A stretch of DNA of 64,000 nt from Microstegium vimineum. Its lineage: Eukaryota; Streptophyta; Magnoliopsida; Poales; Poaceae. The stretch is taken from NCBI GenBank assembly GCA_022036555.1, contig CM039123.1, positions 7,813,217 through 7,877,216 on the forward strand. The letters run 5' to 3'. The translations under genes were made by a program, and so were the position numbers. Numbering within the stretch: position 1 is the first letter of the stretch; the number at the start of each line of letters is the position of its first letter. Below the pieces are notes generated by a model. The model did not search any database and was not told the DNA's origin. It worked only from the letters and a program-made list of their open reading frames with translations. Positions 11,789-23,020 of this stretch are shown piece by piece.

Positions 11789-14700
11789 TGGGAAACCCAA
11801 ACGATGGAAACAAAGGAAAGCTGAGACGTGGCTTTATGTCGGCCGATAAGCTAGAAGAAATAAATGTTGGTGATGATGTTAAGCCAAGGCCGATGTATAT
11901 CAGTGCAAATTTAGACCCGGAGTATAGATTAAAATTGATAGATCTTCTAAAAGAATTTAATGATTGTTTTGCTTGGGATTACACAGAGATGCCTGGACTA
12001 GATCGTTCTATTGTTGAGCATCGATTGCCGATTAAGCCTGGGTATCGTCCTTACAAACAACCTCCTCGGAAGATTTTCAAAGAGGAGGTACTGGCCAATG
12101 TGAAAAAAGAAGTTGAAAGATTGTTAGAAGCAAATTTCATTCGGCCATACAGGTATGCAGAGTGGATTTCGAGCATAGTTCCAGTGTACAAGAAGAATGG
12201 AAAGATGAGGGTCTGCATTGACTTTAGAGATCTCAATAAAGCCACTCCAATGGATGGTTACCCAATGCCGGTTGCCGATTTGCTTGTCGATGCAGCGGCT
12301 GGTTATGAAATCATCAGCTTTATGGATGATAATGCTGGTTATAACCAAATCTTTATGGCAATAGAGGATATTTCAAAAACAACTTTCAGATGTCCTAGTC
12401 ATATTGGATTATTTGAGTGGGTCGTCATGACTTTTGGTTTAAAGAATGCTGGTGCAACTTATCAGAGAGCCATGAACTATATTTTTCACGAGTTGATTGA
12501 CAAAATCGTGGAGATCTATATTGATGACGTGGTGGTTAAGTCTAGAAATCACGGTGGACACTTAGCCGATTTAAAGAATACTTTGGAGTGCACTAGGAAG
12601 CATGGTTTGAAGATGAATCCGAACAAGTGTGCCTTTGGGGTCTCAGCTAGTGAGTTTTTAGGATTTCTAGTCCATAAAGGAGGGATCGAAGTCGGTAAGA
12701 AAAGCATGGAAGCAATAGACAAGGTTGTGCCTCCAACTAATCTCACAGAGTTGCAGTCATTGCTCGGCAAGATTAATTTTGTAAGGAGATTCATATCTAA
12801 TTTATCAGAAAAAGTTTTGCCTTTCTCTCCACTATTGAATCTTAAAAAGGATCAAGAGTTTGTATGGGGTGACGTACAACAGAAAGCTTTTGATGAGATC
12901 AAAGAGTACATGAAGGCGCCACCTGTGTTGGTACCTTCACAGCTTGATAAGCCTTTTAAGTTGTACGTGGCGGCCGATAACCTGACAATAGGATCGTCCC
13001 TCATGCAACAGTTCAAGGGAAAAGAAAGAGTGATAGCTTACCTTAGCCGTAAGCTACTAGATCCAGAGACAAGGTATTCGGCTATGAAGAAAGTTTGTCT
13101 GTGCGTGTATTGCTCATGTACCAAATTTCGGCACTACTTGTTGAATGTCGAATGCGTGGTAGTTTCTGAGTTTGATGTAATAAAACATATGCTATTAATG
13201 CCAATTTTAAATGGAAGGATTGATAAGTGGATTTTGTCTTTATCGGAATTTGAGTTAAAGTACGAATCGGCAAAAGCAATAAAGGGTCAAATTATTGCCG
13301 ATTTTGTTACCCAACACCATGATCTTTCTGCTAACATGATAGATATTGCACCTTGGACTTTGTTTTTTGATGGTTCATCTTGTAGCAAAGGTGGTGGTGC
13401 TGGTATTCTCTTGATTTCTCCACGAGTGATTTTTCAGTATGCTATCCCTATTGAATTTTGTGTTACTAACAATCAAGCAGAGTATGAAGCACTACTTAGA
13501 GGACTTCAGCTTCTTGCTGAAATAAAGGTCATTGCTGTTGAGATCTTCGGGGATTCTGAGTTGGCAATTAACCAACTGATCGGCCAACATGAGTGCAAGA
13601 ATGATGTATTAAGGGAATATTATGAAGAATGCCGAGAGCTTTTGAAGAATTTCGAGGTAGCAACCTTGCATCATATCCCTAAGCGGCATAATGAAGAGAC
13701 AAATAAACTGGCTCAAACTGCTTCGGGATACCGAGAGGCCCAAGAGATTCATGCCTTGGAAGAGAATCGGGTAGCTGAGGACTGGAGAAACGAGGTTGCC
13801 GATTACTTAAAAAATCCATCACAAAAGGTTTCCCGAAAGCTCAGATATAAAGCTCTCAAGTTTGTGCTCCTTGATGACCAGTTGTACTACAAATCCATAG
13901 ATGGGGTACTCCTCAAATGTTTGAGTCAAGAAGAGGCCAGAAAGCTGATGTATGAAGTACATGAAGGAGTGTGTGGTGCACATCAGTCGACTTACTGGAT
14001 GAAGTGGATAATTAGGAGAACTGGTTATTTTTGGCCAACCATGCTTGAAGATTGTTTTGAATATTACAAAGGGTGTTAGGATTGTCAAAGATTTGGTAAT
14101 ATTCAAAGGGCTCCAGCATCAGCTATGAACCCAATTATCAAGCCTTGGCCGTTTAGAGGATGGGGAATAGATTTGATTGGTCAAATTCATCCTCCTTCTA
14201 GCAAAGGACATAAGTTTGTGCTGTTAGCCACAGATTATTTTACAAAGTGGGTTGAAGCTATTCCTTTGAAGAAGGTTACATCAGAAAACATGGTCAATTT
14301 TGTTAAGGAGCATATAATTCACAGATTCGGGATTCATCAGACTATAACGATAGATCAGGGAACTCAGTTTACTGGGGATCAAGTTATACAATTCTTCTCC
14401 TTATTATGCACAGGCTAATGGTCAAGCCGAAGCATCAAATAAGATCATGATTAAAATTATTCAGAAGAAGATTGATGAGAAGCCGAAGAAGTGGCATTCA
14501 GTTCTTAATGAAGCTTTGTGGGCTTACCGAATGGCTTGTCATGGGTCTACGCAAGCATCTCCCTACGAGTTGGTTTATGGGCATCATGTTGTATTACCGT
14601 GGGAATTGCAGTCAGATTCGAGGCGAGTGACCTTGCAAAATGATATGAGGAAACAAGATTATAAGGATCCGATGATGGACGAGTTAGAGGATTTACATTT

Positions 14701-15007
14701 AGTTCGCCTGAAAGCGTTGGAAAATATTGAGAAAAACAAATTACGTGTTGCCAGATATTACAACAAAAAGGTCAAAGAGAAGCAATTCACAGAAGGAGAT
14801 TTAGTTTGGAAAACTATACTGCCGATTGGGACAAAAGACAAAGCATTCGGCAAATGGTCTCCGAACTGGGAAGGACCTTTTCGGATAGTGAGGTGTGCAC
14901 CTGGCAATGCGTATATCTTAAAAACTCTACTGGGAGAGGAGTTCACTAGAGCTATTAATGGAAGATTTCTTAAGAAATTTCATCCCAGTGTTGAGGTTTG
15001 TGCATAA
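11692..15007 (+). pseudogene. pol: Gypsy pol: reverse transcriptase, RNase H, integrase
   Basis: The polymerase frame is open from about 11692 to a TAG at 14077-14079. Reverse transcriptase is marked by RVCIDFRDLNKATP and the catalytic YIDDVVVK (about 12520). RNase H has its acidic residues in FFDGSS, AEYEALLRGL and GDSELAI. The integrase zinc finger (H..H..C..C) is interrupted by the TAG between the two cysteines. The integrase core continues at 14125 with GIDLIG, ATDYF and TIDQGTQF; a frameshift near 14395-14410 follows. The third catalytic acid lies in NGQAEASNK, and the C terminus reads to TAA at 15005-15007. No chromodomain is seen. Two lesions make this non-functional as it stands, though it is better preserved than gag. 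Confidence 0.93.
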
Positions 15008-15239
15008 ACAAAACTTAAGGAGTTTTATGTGCAAGATAGCCGATGTAGAAGCATCGCCTTTAGTCAAAAAAAATACTCCAAGAGCTTGGAAAATAGCCGA
15101 CGCGGTATGTGTCGCCTTTAGAGCAAAAATATAAACACAATTGACTGAAGACAAGTCATGCAATTCAGAAAGCGTTCTTCAAATTACAGGTGGTATTTCA
15201 CATGATAAGTGATTTTTACAGAGGATCCCTAGATACAAT

Positions 15240-16109
15240 CTACTCCTCAAATAGCTTGTTGAGGACAGACTGGGCATCTGTAGCTTGAGCAAGGACGGCT
15301 GCATGGTCCTCATAGCTCTCCAGAAGATCGTCAATGTCTTCGACATCTTCTGGGCGCACGCCGCCAAGGAAACCAACTGGCATGAAGGAGAGGTCTTCAC
15401 GCCGCTGGGTAGACATGGCCGCCAGCCCCAGAGCTACGCCATGGTGTACGCCTTGGATGACGGCCTGATCTATATGACCGTCCGCATCATCAAGGCGTGC
15501 CTCGGCGGTTTCTCCTTGGGCGTTCACCTTATCGGCAATCTTGTTCGCCGCAATCTTCAGGCTCTCAACCTCTGCAGAGAGCGTTGAATAGAAGAACACT
15601 AATCGGGTGAACAGATAAATCAGAGAAGGGAGAAATAGAATGGGTTTATTTTTACCAACCGGTGATGGCGTCGCAGAACTGCTTCCGCTAGTTCTCCCAC
15701 TCGAGTTGGTCGATGTCGTATTGTTTGGAAGTCTTCTCTAGCTCTCCTCGGGCCTCGTCCCTTTCGCCTTTGAAGGTGACCGCCTCCGCATGGGTGTAGG
15801 GGACATCCATGGCACCCGAATCCAAATCCCAAGGATTGGAGTGGTAGGAGCCTGAGGACCCGGAGGTACCGGATGATGGAGTCCCCGGTTGAGCTGTCGT
15901 CGCCGAAGGGAAGGGGATGCTCTGGCTGGTGGAGATGACCCTTATCCTCATGAATGAGAGAAGAAATCAAAGCTAGAAAGATGAACATGAAGCAGAACTG
16001 CAAGGGGGCAAGAAGTCAACTCTCACCCGCGCTGCCGATTACGCCATGCTCTGCTTCCTTCAGCTTCTCCCTCGGCGGGGCGCTTGCCACGATTATCACC
16101 TCTCTCCAT
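15240..16109 (-). pseudogene. Antisense gene 2 of the Gypsy element (three exons)
   Basis: Inferred exons, minus strand: 16109-16027 (ATG, starts MERGDNRGKRPAEGEAEGS), 15946-15660 and 15598-15240 (TAG). Splice sites follow the GT-AG rule and the frames join. Exon 2 encodes a Ser/Gly/Pro-rich stretch, then a charged segment; exon 3 encodes an acidic helical region ending NKLFEE. I recognise no domain. A TAATATAAATA-type TATA box lies about 105 bp upstream of the ATG. An in-frame TAG after LEWEN in exon 2 breaks the product. It follows antisense gene 1 in tandem, and the two may derive from one ancestral acquisition. Function unknown. Confidence 0.6.
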
Positions 16110-16214
16110 TGCTACTATAGGGGTTAGGGTTTCCCTCTGGATTAGCTTGAGCAAAGAGTGTAAGAATGCGGAGATGAGAATGCTTGACTGGATAGAAGCC
16201 GAGAAGGAAGGGTT

Positions 16215-16222
16215 TATTTATA
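16215..16222 (-). promoter_or_regulatory. TATA box for antisense gene 2
   Basis: Minus-strand TATAAATA about 105 bp upstream of the ATG at 16109 and about 330 bp downstream of the stop codon of antisense gene 1. The distance fits a plant core promoter inside the retrotransposon driving antisense transcription. Confidence 0.5.
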
Positions 16223-17785
16223 ATAGAAGGTAATGGCGTGTATCTCGGAGTAGTGGGATGAGAATGCCAAACGACGAGCTAGGGTTTTTCCCTCTCGGAT
16301 GGGCCGTTGCTGGACTGGGCCAGACTCGGGTAAGTCAAGCGTCGCTCGGCTATTTCCTTGAGTCGGCAAGATAGGGACAATAGGCTATGCCTCTTATCGA
16401 GAAGACTAAAGGCAATCGGCTATGTTCTAATCGAGAAGATAAAAGAGTCGATTATATTTTCATACAAACAGGAGTGTATAAAGATGAGAAGCAAAAACAT
16501 CCGATTGTTCAGAGACAAAATGAGTCATGGTTAAACTATTACAAGCCGTATTTCTATCCGTTCAGAAGCTGATTAATGGCATCTAGGGCCTCGGTCCTGA
16601 TTCGTCTAACATTGTCTAGCACTTTCTGGTCTTCATTTTCAGAACTCTGGATGCTGGACAACTTTGCTTTGAGCTGTTGGTCTTCTTTCAGGATGATTGA
16701 CATGTTTGATGAAGTTGTTTCTATAGAATTCGGCAAATCTATCATCTTGGCTTTGTGAGACTGAATTCCGGCATTCAGTTCGGCTAACTGAGCCTCCAGC
16801 CTGATTTTCTCATCCTCCATGACTTTCAGCTCAAATTCCAAAGTTACCAGGGAGTTCTTGGCAGTTTGAATTTGGGAGTGCAAAGCTTTAGCTTCTTGCT
16901 TCTTCAGAGACCTATTGTTCTGCAAGACAGTCCTGGAGGCTATGTTTTTATTTGCCCTCTTCACCACAGCAAAGTAATCATCAAGGTGAGCTACAGACTC
17001 TAGAGAAGCCTTAAGGACAAGTGGAAGGTCTTGGTTGATGAGCTCAAGGAGATCTTTTATCTGATCTGAATCTTGGATCAGAATGTTGATGTCCTTGTTC
17101 AGCAGATTAGCTATATCCTTTAGCCGAGCTTGATTTTCCGCTAACAAAGCCTGCTGAGAGGTGGCTTCTTCACCTTTTTCACTGATGAAATCCTCAACAG
17201 TGAAAGAATAGTTGGTAGTCGGTTTAGCAGTGTTCTGAAAGAAAAGGGAAGATGTTAGCCGACTGGATGAGTGTGCTAAAAGAATGGCTTAAGACAAGAT
17301 GTTACCTGCTGTGTTGATTGATCCTCAAGATGGGTTGTGTCTTGATCTAGTGGGGGACTTGATTGAATACCCAGGGCTGGTGAACCTGGAGCTGGACCAG
17401 AAGAATGTTCTTCTGCTAGATTATCTAGCATTTAATCTATTTCAATGATGCAGATGATAGAGCATAAGAATAGAAAATAAATGTTATATAAAGAGAAGGA
17501 AGTGATTAGCCGAATGATACCAATATGTTTGAAGGTTTCATGGACATCTGTGCTTTCGGCTTCATGAACTTCTATATTTTCAGTTTCGTGAATCTCTGCA
17601 TCCTCAGTAGCGGTTTGAAGAGGGATATCCACTGTTGTTGAGGCATTGCTTGATCCAGGGATGTCAACATGTGGCTGCAGTAGAGATAATTGATATAAAA
17701 ATAGTTAGAGTTATTGCCAAGTGAAATATATTACCTAATAGAAGATTTGTACCTTGGGAGACCGCTTGACTGTCTTGGATCTTAC

Positions 17786-18867
17786 TGTTGACACCGTTTT
17801 TTGACACGTGTCAAGTGGGCTAAGGCTTAACTGGTTAATGGTCGTTCTCCATCAGCATCGGGAGATGTTGCCGATGAAAAAGTGCTGCGGAAAGACCAAG
17901 TGCGTTGTCGATGGAAGCTGATGAGCTTTGCCGACAAGTTAATTGGTGAAGTCTTGCTGAAACTGATTGCCGATGAAAAGTCATCGCCGATGACTTGTCG
18001 ATTGCCGATGGAGGCTCGTTGCCGATTGCCGATAAGAGATGGTTGCTGATTGCCGATGAGGTTTATTGCCGATTGTCGACGAAGAGATGCTGCCGATTGC
18101 TGATCGGGAAAGTATTGCCGATGCCGATGGGCGTGACTTAGCACTTGGCGGCAGCGGAGGATTACAAGTGGCCAAAGAAGGAAGGTGCGGATTGAAGGGA
18201 TCTACCAATGGAAAGTTTTCATCGAAGAGGAGAGTAAGGAAACTGGTGTTTTGTACCAGTATTATTATAGTAGTTTGAGTCCGACTCTTGCATGAGTCGT
18301 TTATTTTCCTTTAAAATAGGTGTGTTTGTTTAGGAAATAAATATTGTTATCCGGCTCTTGCGCGAGTCAGTTTCCTTTAAAGTAGGAATTTGTTTTAGAA
18401 AGGATATGTGTCGTGTCTTTGTATAATTCTCCATGCGGGAGTATAAATATGTGCCCGAGGGCTATGGAATAAACAATCAATCCAATTCAAAACAAACCAA
18501 TTTTATCTTATTCTACTTTTTATCGCAATTTACCTTCTACTGCATTAGTTATAGTTTTCAACGAGTTCTTCAAGCTTTCGACGGGCTGCATCATCTTGAT
18601 CTCCGTCAAATCCTTGCTAGTTTCGCGTGGGAGTACCTCTAGGCTTTGGCAATCCGGGCGCATCGCTGTTTGCCTCGTCTAGCTCTGCTCTAGTTACCCT
18701 TGATCAATCTGAGCCTTGACGTCCGGGCGCATCGCTGTCGTCTCGTTCAGTTTGTTCTAGTTATCATCCTTGTCGATTAATTGGTCAAATCGACTGGCAC
18801 GCCCTCGACATCGAGCTTTGGGTAATAGCACGAGGTGTTCACAGATCTGACGCTTTTTGTGTCAACA
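17786..18867 (+). mobile_element. Solo LTR, 1082 bp, nested in the antisense gene
   Basis: It starts TGTTGACACC and ends GTGTCAACA, with a perfect CTTAC target duplication at 17781-17785 and 18868-18872. A TATA box (TATAAATA) lies at 18442-18449. The upstream part (17865-18140) holds ten or more copies of a TGCCGAT-like motif. The insertion point lies inside exon 3 of antisense gene 1. Another member is the reversed fragment at 1857-2291. Confidence 0.95.
17865..18140 (+). repeat. Cluster of TGCCGAT motifs in U3
   Basis: Degenerate units such as TTGCCGATG, ATTGCCGAT and TCGCCGATG recur at irregular 10-30 bp spacing upstream of the TATA box. They may be multiplied protein-binding sites in the LTR promoter; this is inference from position. 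Confidence 0.65.
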
Positions 18868-20816
18868 CTTACCCTTCTGAATACATTGACATTCTCATGT
18901 ACCTTCCTTTTGCCTTCTCCTCCTGAAGGTGCAGTAGCTGCAGCTGCAGGGATCTTCATAAAGGTTGCCAGAGTTGGAGCATTAAAACCCAAGGCAGGAT
19001 TGGGTCCGGCTGAGTAGTACTGAACTACTTTGTTAGGAGGGGTAGGCTCGAAGTCCTGTGCGTAGCCAGGTTTTCAAATGAGAGGATGTGAATTCAAAAG
19101 CAGGAAGTAGCAATTGCAATGAAATTACCTCACTGTCAGAGGCAAACTGGGGATACAGATCTTGGCATAAAAGGTGCACTCGTATATTGAAGATGTGATT
19201 GTACCACTCTTGCCACCAGGAAGCAAAAAGAGAGTGGGCAACATCCACTAACCCAAATGAAGAGGGTTCATATGTTGGTAAATCCCATCCAAGCTCAAAG
19301 ACTTTTTTGGCTTCTGTTTCATTTGTGATCAACTCCCTGTATCTTATGGTTGTTGAGAAGAAAGGTCTTGGGGGGCAGCTGTCCACATCTTAATTGCCTG
19401 GATACCATATTGGGACTATAGAATTCATAGGTAGGGTGCATTAACCTCCCATGGTGGAATTCGGCTAGCAAGATGCAAGGTTTAATGAAAGAGTTGAAAA
19501 TCTCTGTGGACACTTTGTCAAAACAGCCGGATTCATAGCTGAATTTGCAGGGAAGAGTTAAGCTACCATTCTCTCTGCAAGGGAGCCAAAGCACGTTGTT
19601 AAAACCTTTGAAAAATAATTTGAAGAGGTGACCAATGTCTATGTCAATGATGATGGAGGATGCTGCTTCTCCATAAGTTTGACAGCCCTTATTGTGTGTT
19701 GTACTGCCTTCAGCATAGTTGACTGAAAGAAAGCTCAAGTTGTGGAGAGGCACAGAGACTATCTGATGCATGTATAGTTGCAGCCACATCTGAACAAACC
19801 ACCAAGGGCCACTTATGCAAGAAATTTCCACATTTCGATGCATCTGGGCAGTGATTTGGTGCATCATATGATAGACAGATCCCAACAGATATTTACCTAG
19901 AGGTATCAGGGAACCTGCAACTAAGTCTTCAACCATCACCATGTGATTCAAGGTTGGCTCATTGGATTTTCCACAAAATATGAACCTGCACAACCACATG
20001 TTCATGAAGGCCATGTATTCCTTGTCAGAGATAGCACCAGATGCTTCCATATAGGTCTGAATATATCCAACCCATCCACCTCCAGATTTGACAGCTTTCT
20101 GGTTGCTTTTGCTCTTGTACTTGGAGGGGTATACTGGCTGTGACACATTTAGGCCAGTCACCATGAACACGTCGACCAAAGTAGGGGTCATCATGCCATG
20201 GCCAAAAACAAAAGCATTGATAGCATTAGACCAAAAATGGGAAGCTGCCATCAGGAGGGATTCATTTCTAGGCATTTCTGACAGAGACAGTTCTAGGCAA
20301 TGGTTGATGTCTTGATCATCCCAATGGCTGCTACTTTTTTCCAACATTCTCCGGTACCAGTTTCGCCATCCGGCGATTGGAGGAGACGGCCAGGTCTTGA
20401 AAGTGTTTTGCCATCGGTTGGGTGGGGTGACTCCAGACTTGAAGGGTATTCTTAAGGTTTCTTTCTCAATGATTTCAGTTGGGTCAAGATTCCCCATTGG
20501 GCCAAGGAAGTAGGAATCGGGATTCGCAGCGTGGGGGATCAAAATGTCGTTCTTGTATTCCTTCAAATAATGGAATCGAAAAACAAATGAATCGGGAAAG
20601 AAACAGGGAAATCAATCAAGAATTGCCGAATACGTGAAGGTGAATGAAATTTACCTCTGGAATTTCATCTTGAGTCGCCATTGAAAGGTTGAAGTAGATT
20701 CAAGGGTGTGCTGGGGCTCGAATTTTCTGAGCGGCGGCTGTGGTGTTGAACAGTGTTGACCTAGAAAAAAAGGAGAAGCTTGTGGTCAATTTCAGAATAA
20801 AATGACTTTTATCCCA

Positions 20817-20832
20817 AAATTGAGGGGTCATG
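20817..20832 (+). promoter_or_regulatory. Candidate polypurine tract
   Basis: AAAATTGAGGGG followed by TCATG lies directly before the 3' LTR at 20833, the position from which plus-strand DNA synthesis is primed. The tract is interrupted by two T, so it is weak or decayed. Confidence 0.5.
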
Positions 20833-22272
20833 TGTTAACACTGGACTTTGACACGCTCAGGAAGATGACAAGTGGGCCAGTGCACAGTGAATTTGCAGAG
20901 ACGAGCGTTCGGAGCATTCGGCAAATGTTCGTGCGGACGGCTGATTTCCAAAGATTCGGCAAGTGTTTGCGCGGTTGGTTAATCTCCAAAGATTCGGCAA
21001 ATGATCATGCGGTCGGCTATTCTGAGGAAGGATGGTTTTCCGTTGAAAAAGCGACAAAAATGGCAAGCAAAGAGTTGATCGGGCAACAAAGATCGTAACA
21101 ATTAGGGCTATAAAGACTCCGAAGGAAAAACTAGGGTTAAATATGTTGTGTTTTCCTTTAATGTTTTGTAGTCGTGTCCTTTTAGGACTCATGTCATGAC
21201 CAGGGTATAAATATAAACCCTTGGCCATTGTAAAACTATCACAACCAATTCAATACAACCGGCCCTGTGCCAACTTTGAGTCCTTTGTCATGTCGTCGAG
21301 TTCTTCGAGAGGAATCATCGATCCGTCGACCTCCGTAAGTCCCGGCAACCTTATTATCATGTCTAGTATCATGCGGTGGATTTAGATGTTGATGCAAGTA
21401 GTCTTGTTTGTTTTCAATGATCGTGCGGCGGATCCTTGCTTGACAATCAAGAAGTCTTCGCTTATGTTTCGTTTACGAGTAGATACCATGCGGCAGGCGT
21501 TTGCTCGATATGCTTAGCAAAAGCAAGATAGTTATCGGCTCTATTAGATTTGGCAAGATCTAGTAGATTCATTAAGTTATCACGTGTTACATGTTTTAGA
21601 TATTTTATATATTTGTAACACTCTTTTTGCCCAATCTAGATTGATACGGTTCGACTTTATTCTTTGTCATAGATCTAATTATGCTCTAATAGTTATTCAT
21701 GTTATCTCTACAAATAGATCTTACATTTATAACAGCCGAATTAGTTTAACCTAGATTGCTACGTGTTGCGGGTTCATGCATGTTAATTACGCTTAAGTTT
21801 TGATAAGACTAGGTATCGTGCGGCAGATACAGGCTTTAGATTAGTTTGATCGTGTTAGCTTACTTGTTCCTTCATCATGGATCCCAACTCGGTTGAATTG
21901 CCGAGCTTGGTTATGCTTTAATTCATAGCTAATTATGATTCGTTCATACGTACTTTTCCCATTCACACACATTCGGCAATCAATGTTTTATGTACTCCAT
22001 ATTTGCTTTAGCTGACTGACCTATAAAACTTGTTGGCAGACAGCTTCTATAATTGTATGTCGTCGTAAGTGGCTTTAGGGCCGTATATATGGAACTGTCT
22101 GGTCTCACCCGGTATGTTCCAATTTTGTATCTAATGATTTCATCCCTTGTTAGTTTCAGGTCAAACTGACTGGCACATTTTCGGATCTCGAAACACCCGG
22201 GCACCCGATTGATGCTACGCTTTCCGGCTTGCTGTGTGTTAGGCATAGTGTGTTACATTTTGTGTCAACACA
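20833..22272 (+). repeat. 3' LTR of the Gypsy element
   Basis: 1440 bp, pairing with 3388-4828. It keeps a full TATA box at 21206-21217 (TATAAATATAAA). It ends in CA at 22272, followed by the CCCTC target duplication. Confidence 0.97.
21206..21217 (+). promoter_or_regulatory. LTR TATA box
   Basis: TATAAATATAAA about 370 bp into the LTR; this would place the U3/R boundary some 30 bp downstream. Confidence 0.6.
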
Positions 22273-22439
22273 CCCTCTTCTCCCTCTTCCTCATTCAGCC
22301 TAGGTGACTGTGCGGGGTACTGGTGTAGGCACCGCATGGCATGCCCTTGTCGTCAAGGGCTCCTTGGGACCGGTCCCGCCATCCCCTTGCCGTAGTGATC
22401 GGTGCCCCTCCCTGGCCCTAGGCTCAGATATATCATCCT

Positions 22440-23020
22440 TGTGTGGCAGCGGTCGGCGCCTCTTCTCCTAGCGTGGCGCAACGGTTACTTGCCATGGTTT
22501 TGTAAATGATCCTCCTTGTCATCCTCGTGTGGCGGTCGATGCACCTCCCTCCATTGTGGCGCACCACAAGCCACCGTGGTCGCGTCCTAGAGCCTACCTC
22601 TACCACCATAGTTACGGGTGAATCTAGGAAATGGCTCTGGGTGGTGTGGTGGTGGCCAGCACCCCATTCTATCTTGGCATGGACGGTTGTGGGTGCACGC
22701 CTTCCACCGTCATGGGTGAGTCTAGGAACGACTTCATATGGTGTGGCGGCGCCTAGTGCCCTCCTCCATTAGAGCGTTAACGCATGCCGGTGCCTCCCAC
22801 ACCATGGGCGAGTCCCGGAACAGCTCATCGTAGTGTGGCAGTGTCCAGCACTCCCTTCCACCTCTGTCCAGGCGAGGATTCTAGCTCGTGCGCCGCTCCT
22901 ATCGTCGTAGTCAAGTCCGAGAATAGCTCCACACTGTGTGGCAACACCCTCCCCCTTCCTCGTCCATGTGTGGACAATTGTCGGTGTGTGCCTCCCTTTG
23001 TCACGGGTGGGTCATACAAG
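22440..23020 (+). repeat. Imperfect ~100-bp tandem repeats
   Basis: A block GGGTGAATCTAGGAA / GGGTGAGTCTAGGAA / GGGCGAGTCCCGGAA / CAAGTCCGAGAA / GGGTGGGTC recurs at about 22617, 22714, 22805, 22912 and 23003. It is usually followed by GTGTGGC(G/A)GC and a CC-rich stretch. Spacing is roughly 90-110 bp. The units are strongly diverged. Short open frames in this GC-rich block look accidental. Confidence 0.65.

Larger units (their letters stand above)
16554..20681 (-). pseudogene. Antisense gene 1 of the Gypsy element: plant mobile domain plus coiled-coil protein, six exons
   Basis: Inferred exons, minus strand: 20681-20655 (ATG, MATQDEIPE), 20560-19129, 19055-17753 (interrupted by a solo LTR), 17674-17521, 17423-17306, 17234-16554 (stop TAG). 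All introns are GT-AG and short. Exon 2 carries the plant mobile domain signature (FGHGMMTPTLVDVFMVTGL, later WQEWYNHIFN). Exons 3-5 are low-complexity, with acidic repeats such as EIHETENIEVHEAEST. Exon 6 is a ~220-residue coiled coil. Plant mobile domains occur in host MAIL1/MAIN proteins and in transposons; the role in transposition is unknown. Lesions: a frameshift at the G6 run 19370-19375, the LTR in exon 3, and a frame that does not close across exon 5. Being antisense, its introns are invisible to splicing of the element's own RNA. Confidence 0.8.
3388..22272 (+). mobile_element. Ty3/Gypsy LTR retrotransposon, probable Tat lineage, with antisense genes and nested insertions
   Basis: The element is bounded by two LTRs of 1441 and 1440 bp that start TGTTAACAC and end GTGTCAACACA. 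It is flanked by a perfect 5-bp target duplication, CCCTC (3383-3387 and 22273-22277). The internal order is gag, protease, reverse transcriptase, RNase H, integrase, which is the Ty3/Gypsy order. After the integrase core there is no chromodomain but a GPFRIV...INGRFLKKF-type C terminus. That, with the HCWNEG/CPEC zinc motif and extra antisense genes before the 3' LTR, points to the Tat lineage (Grande/RIRE2-like). All coding regions are broken, so it cannot move by itself. Without the later insertions and duplication it would be about 14.1 kb. Confidence 0.95.
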
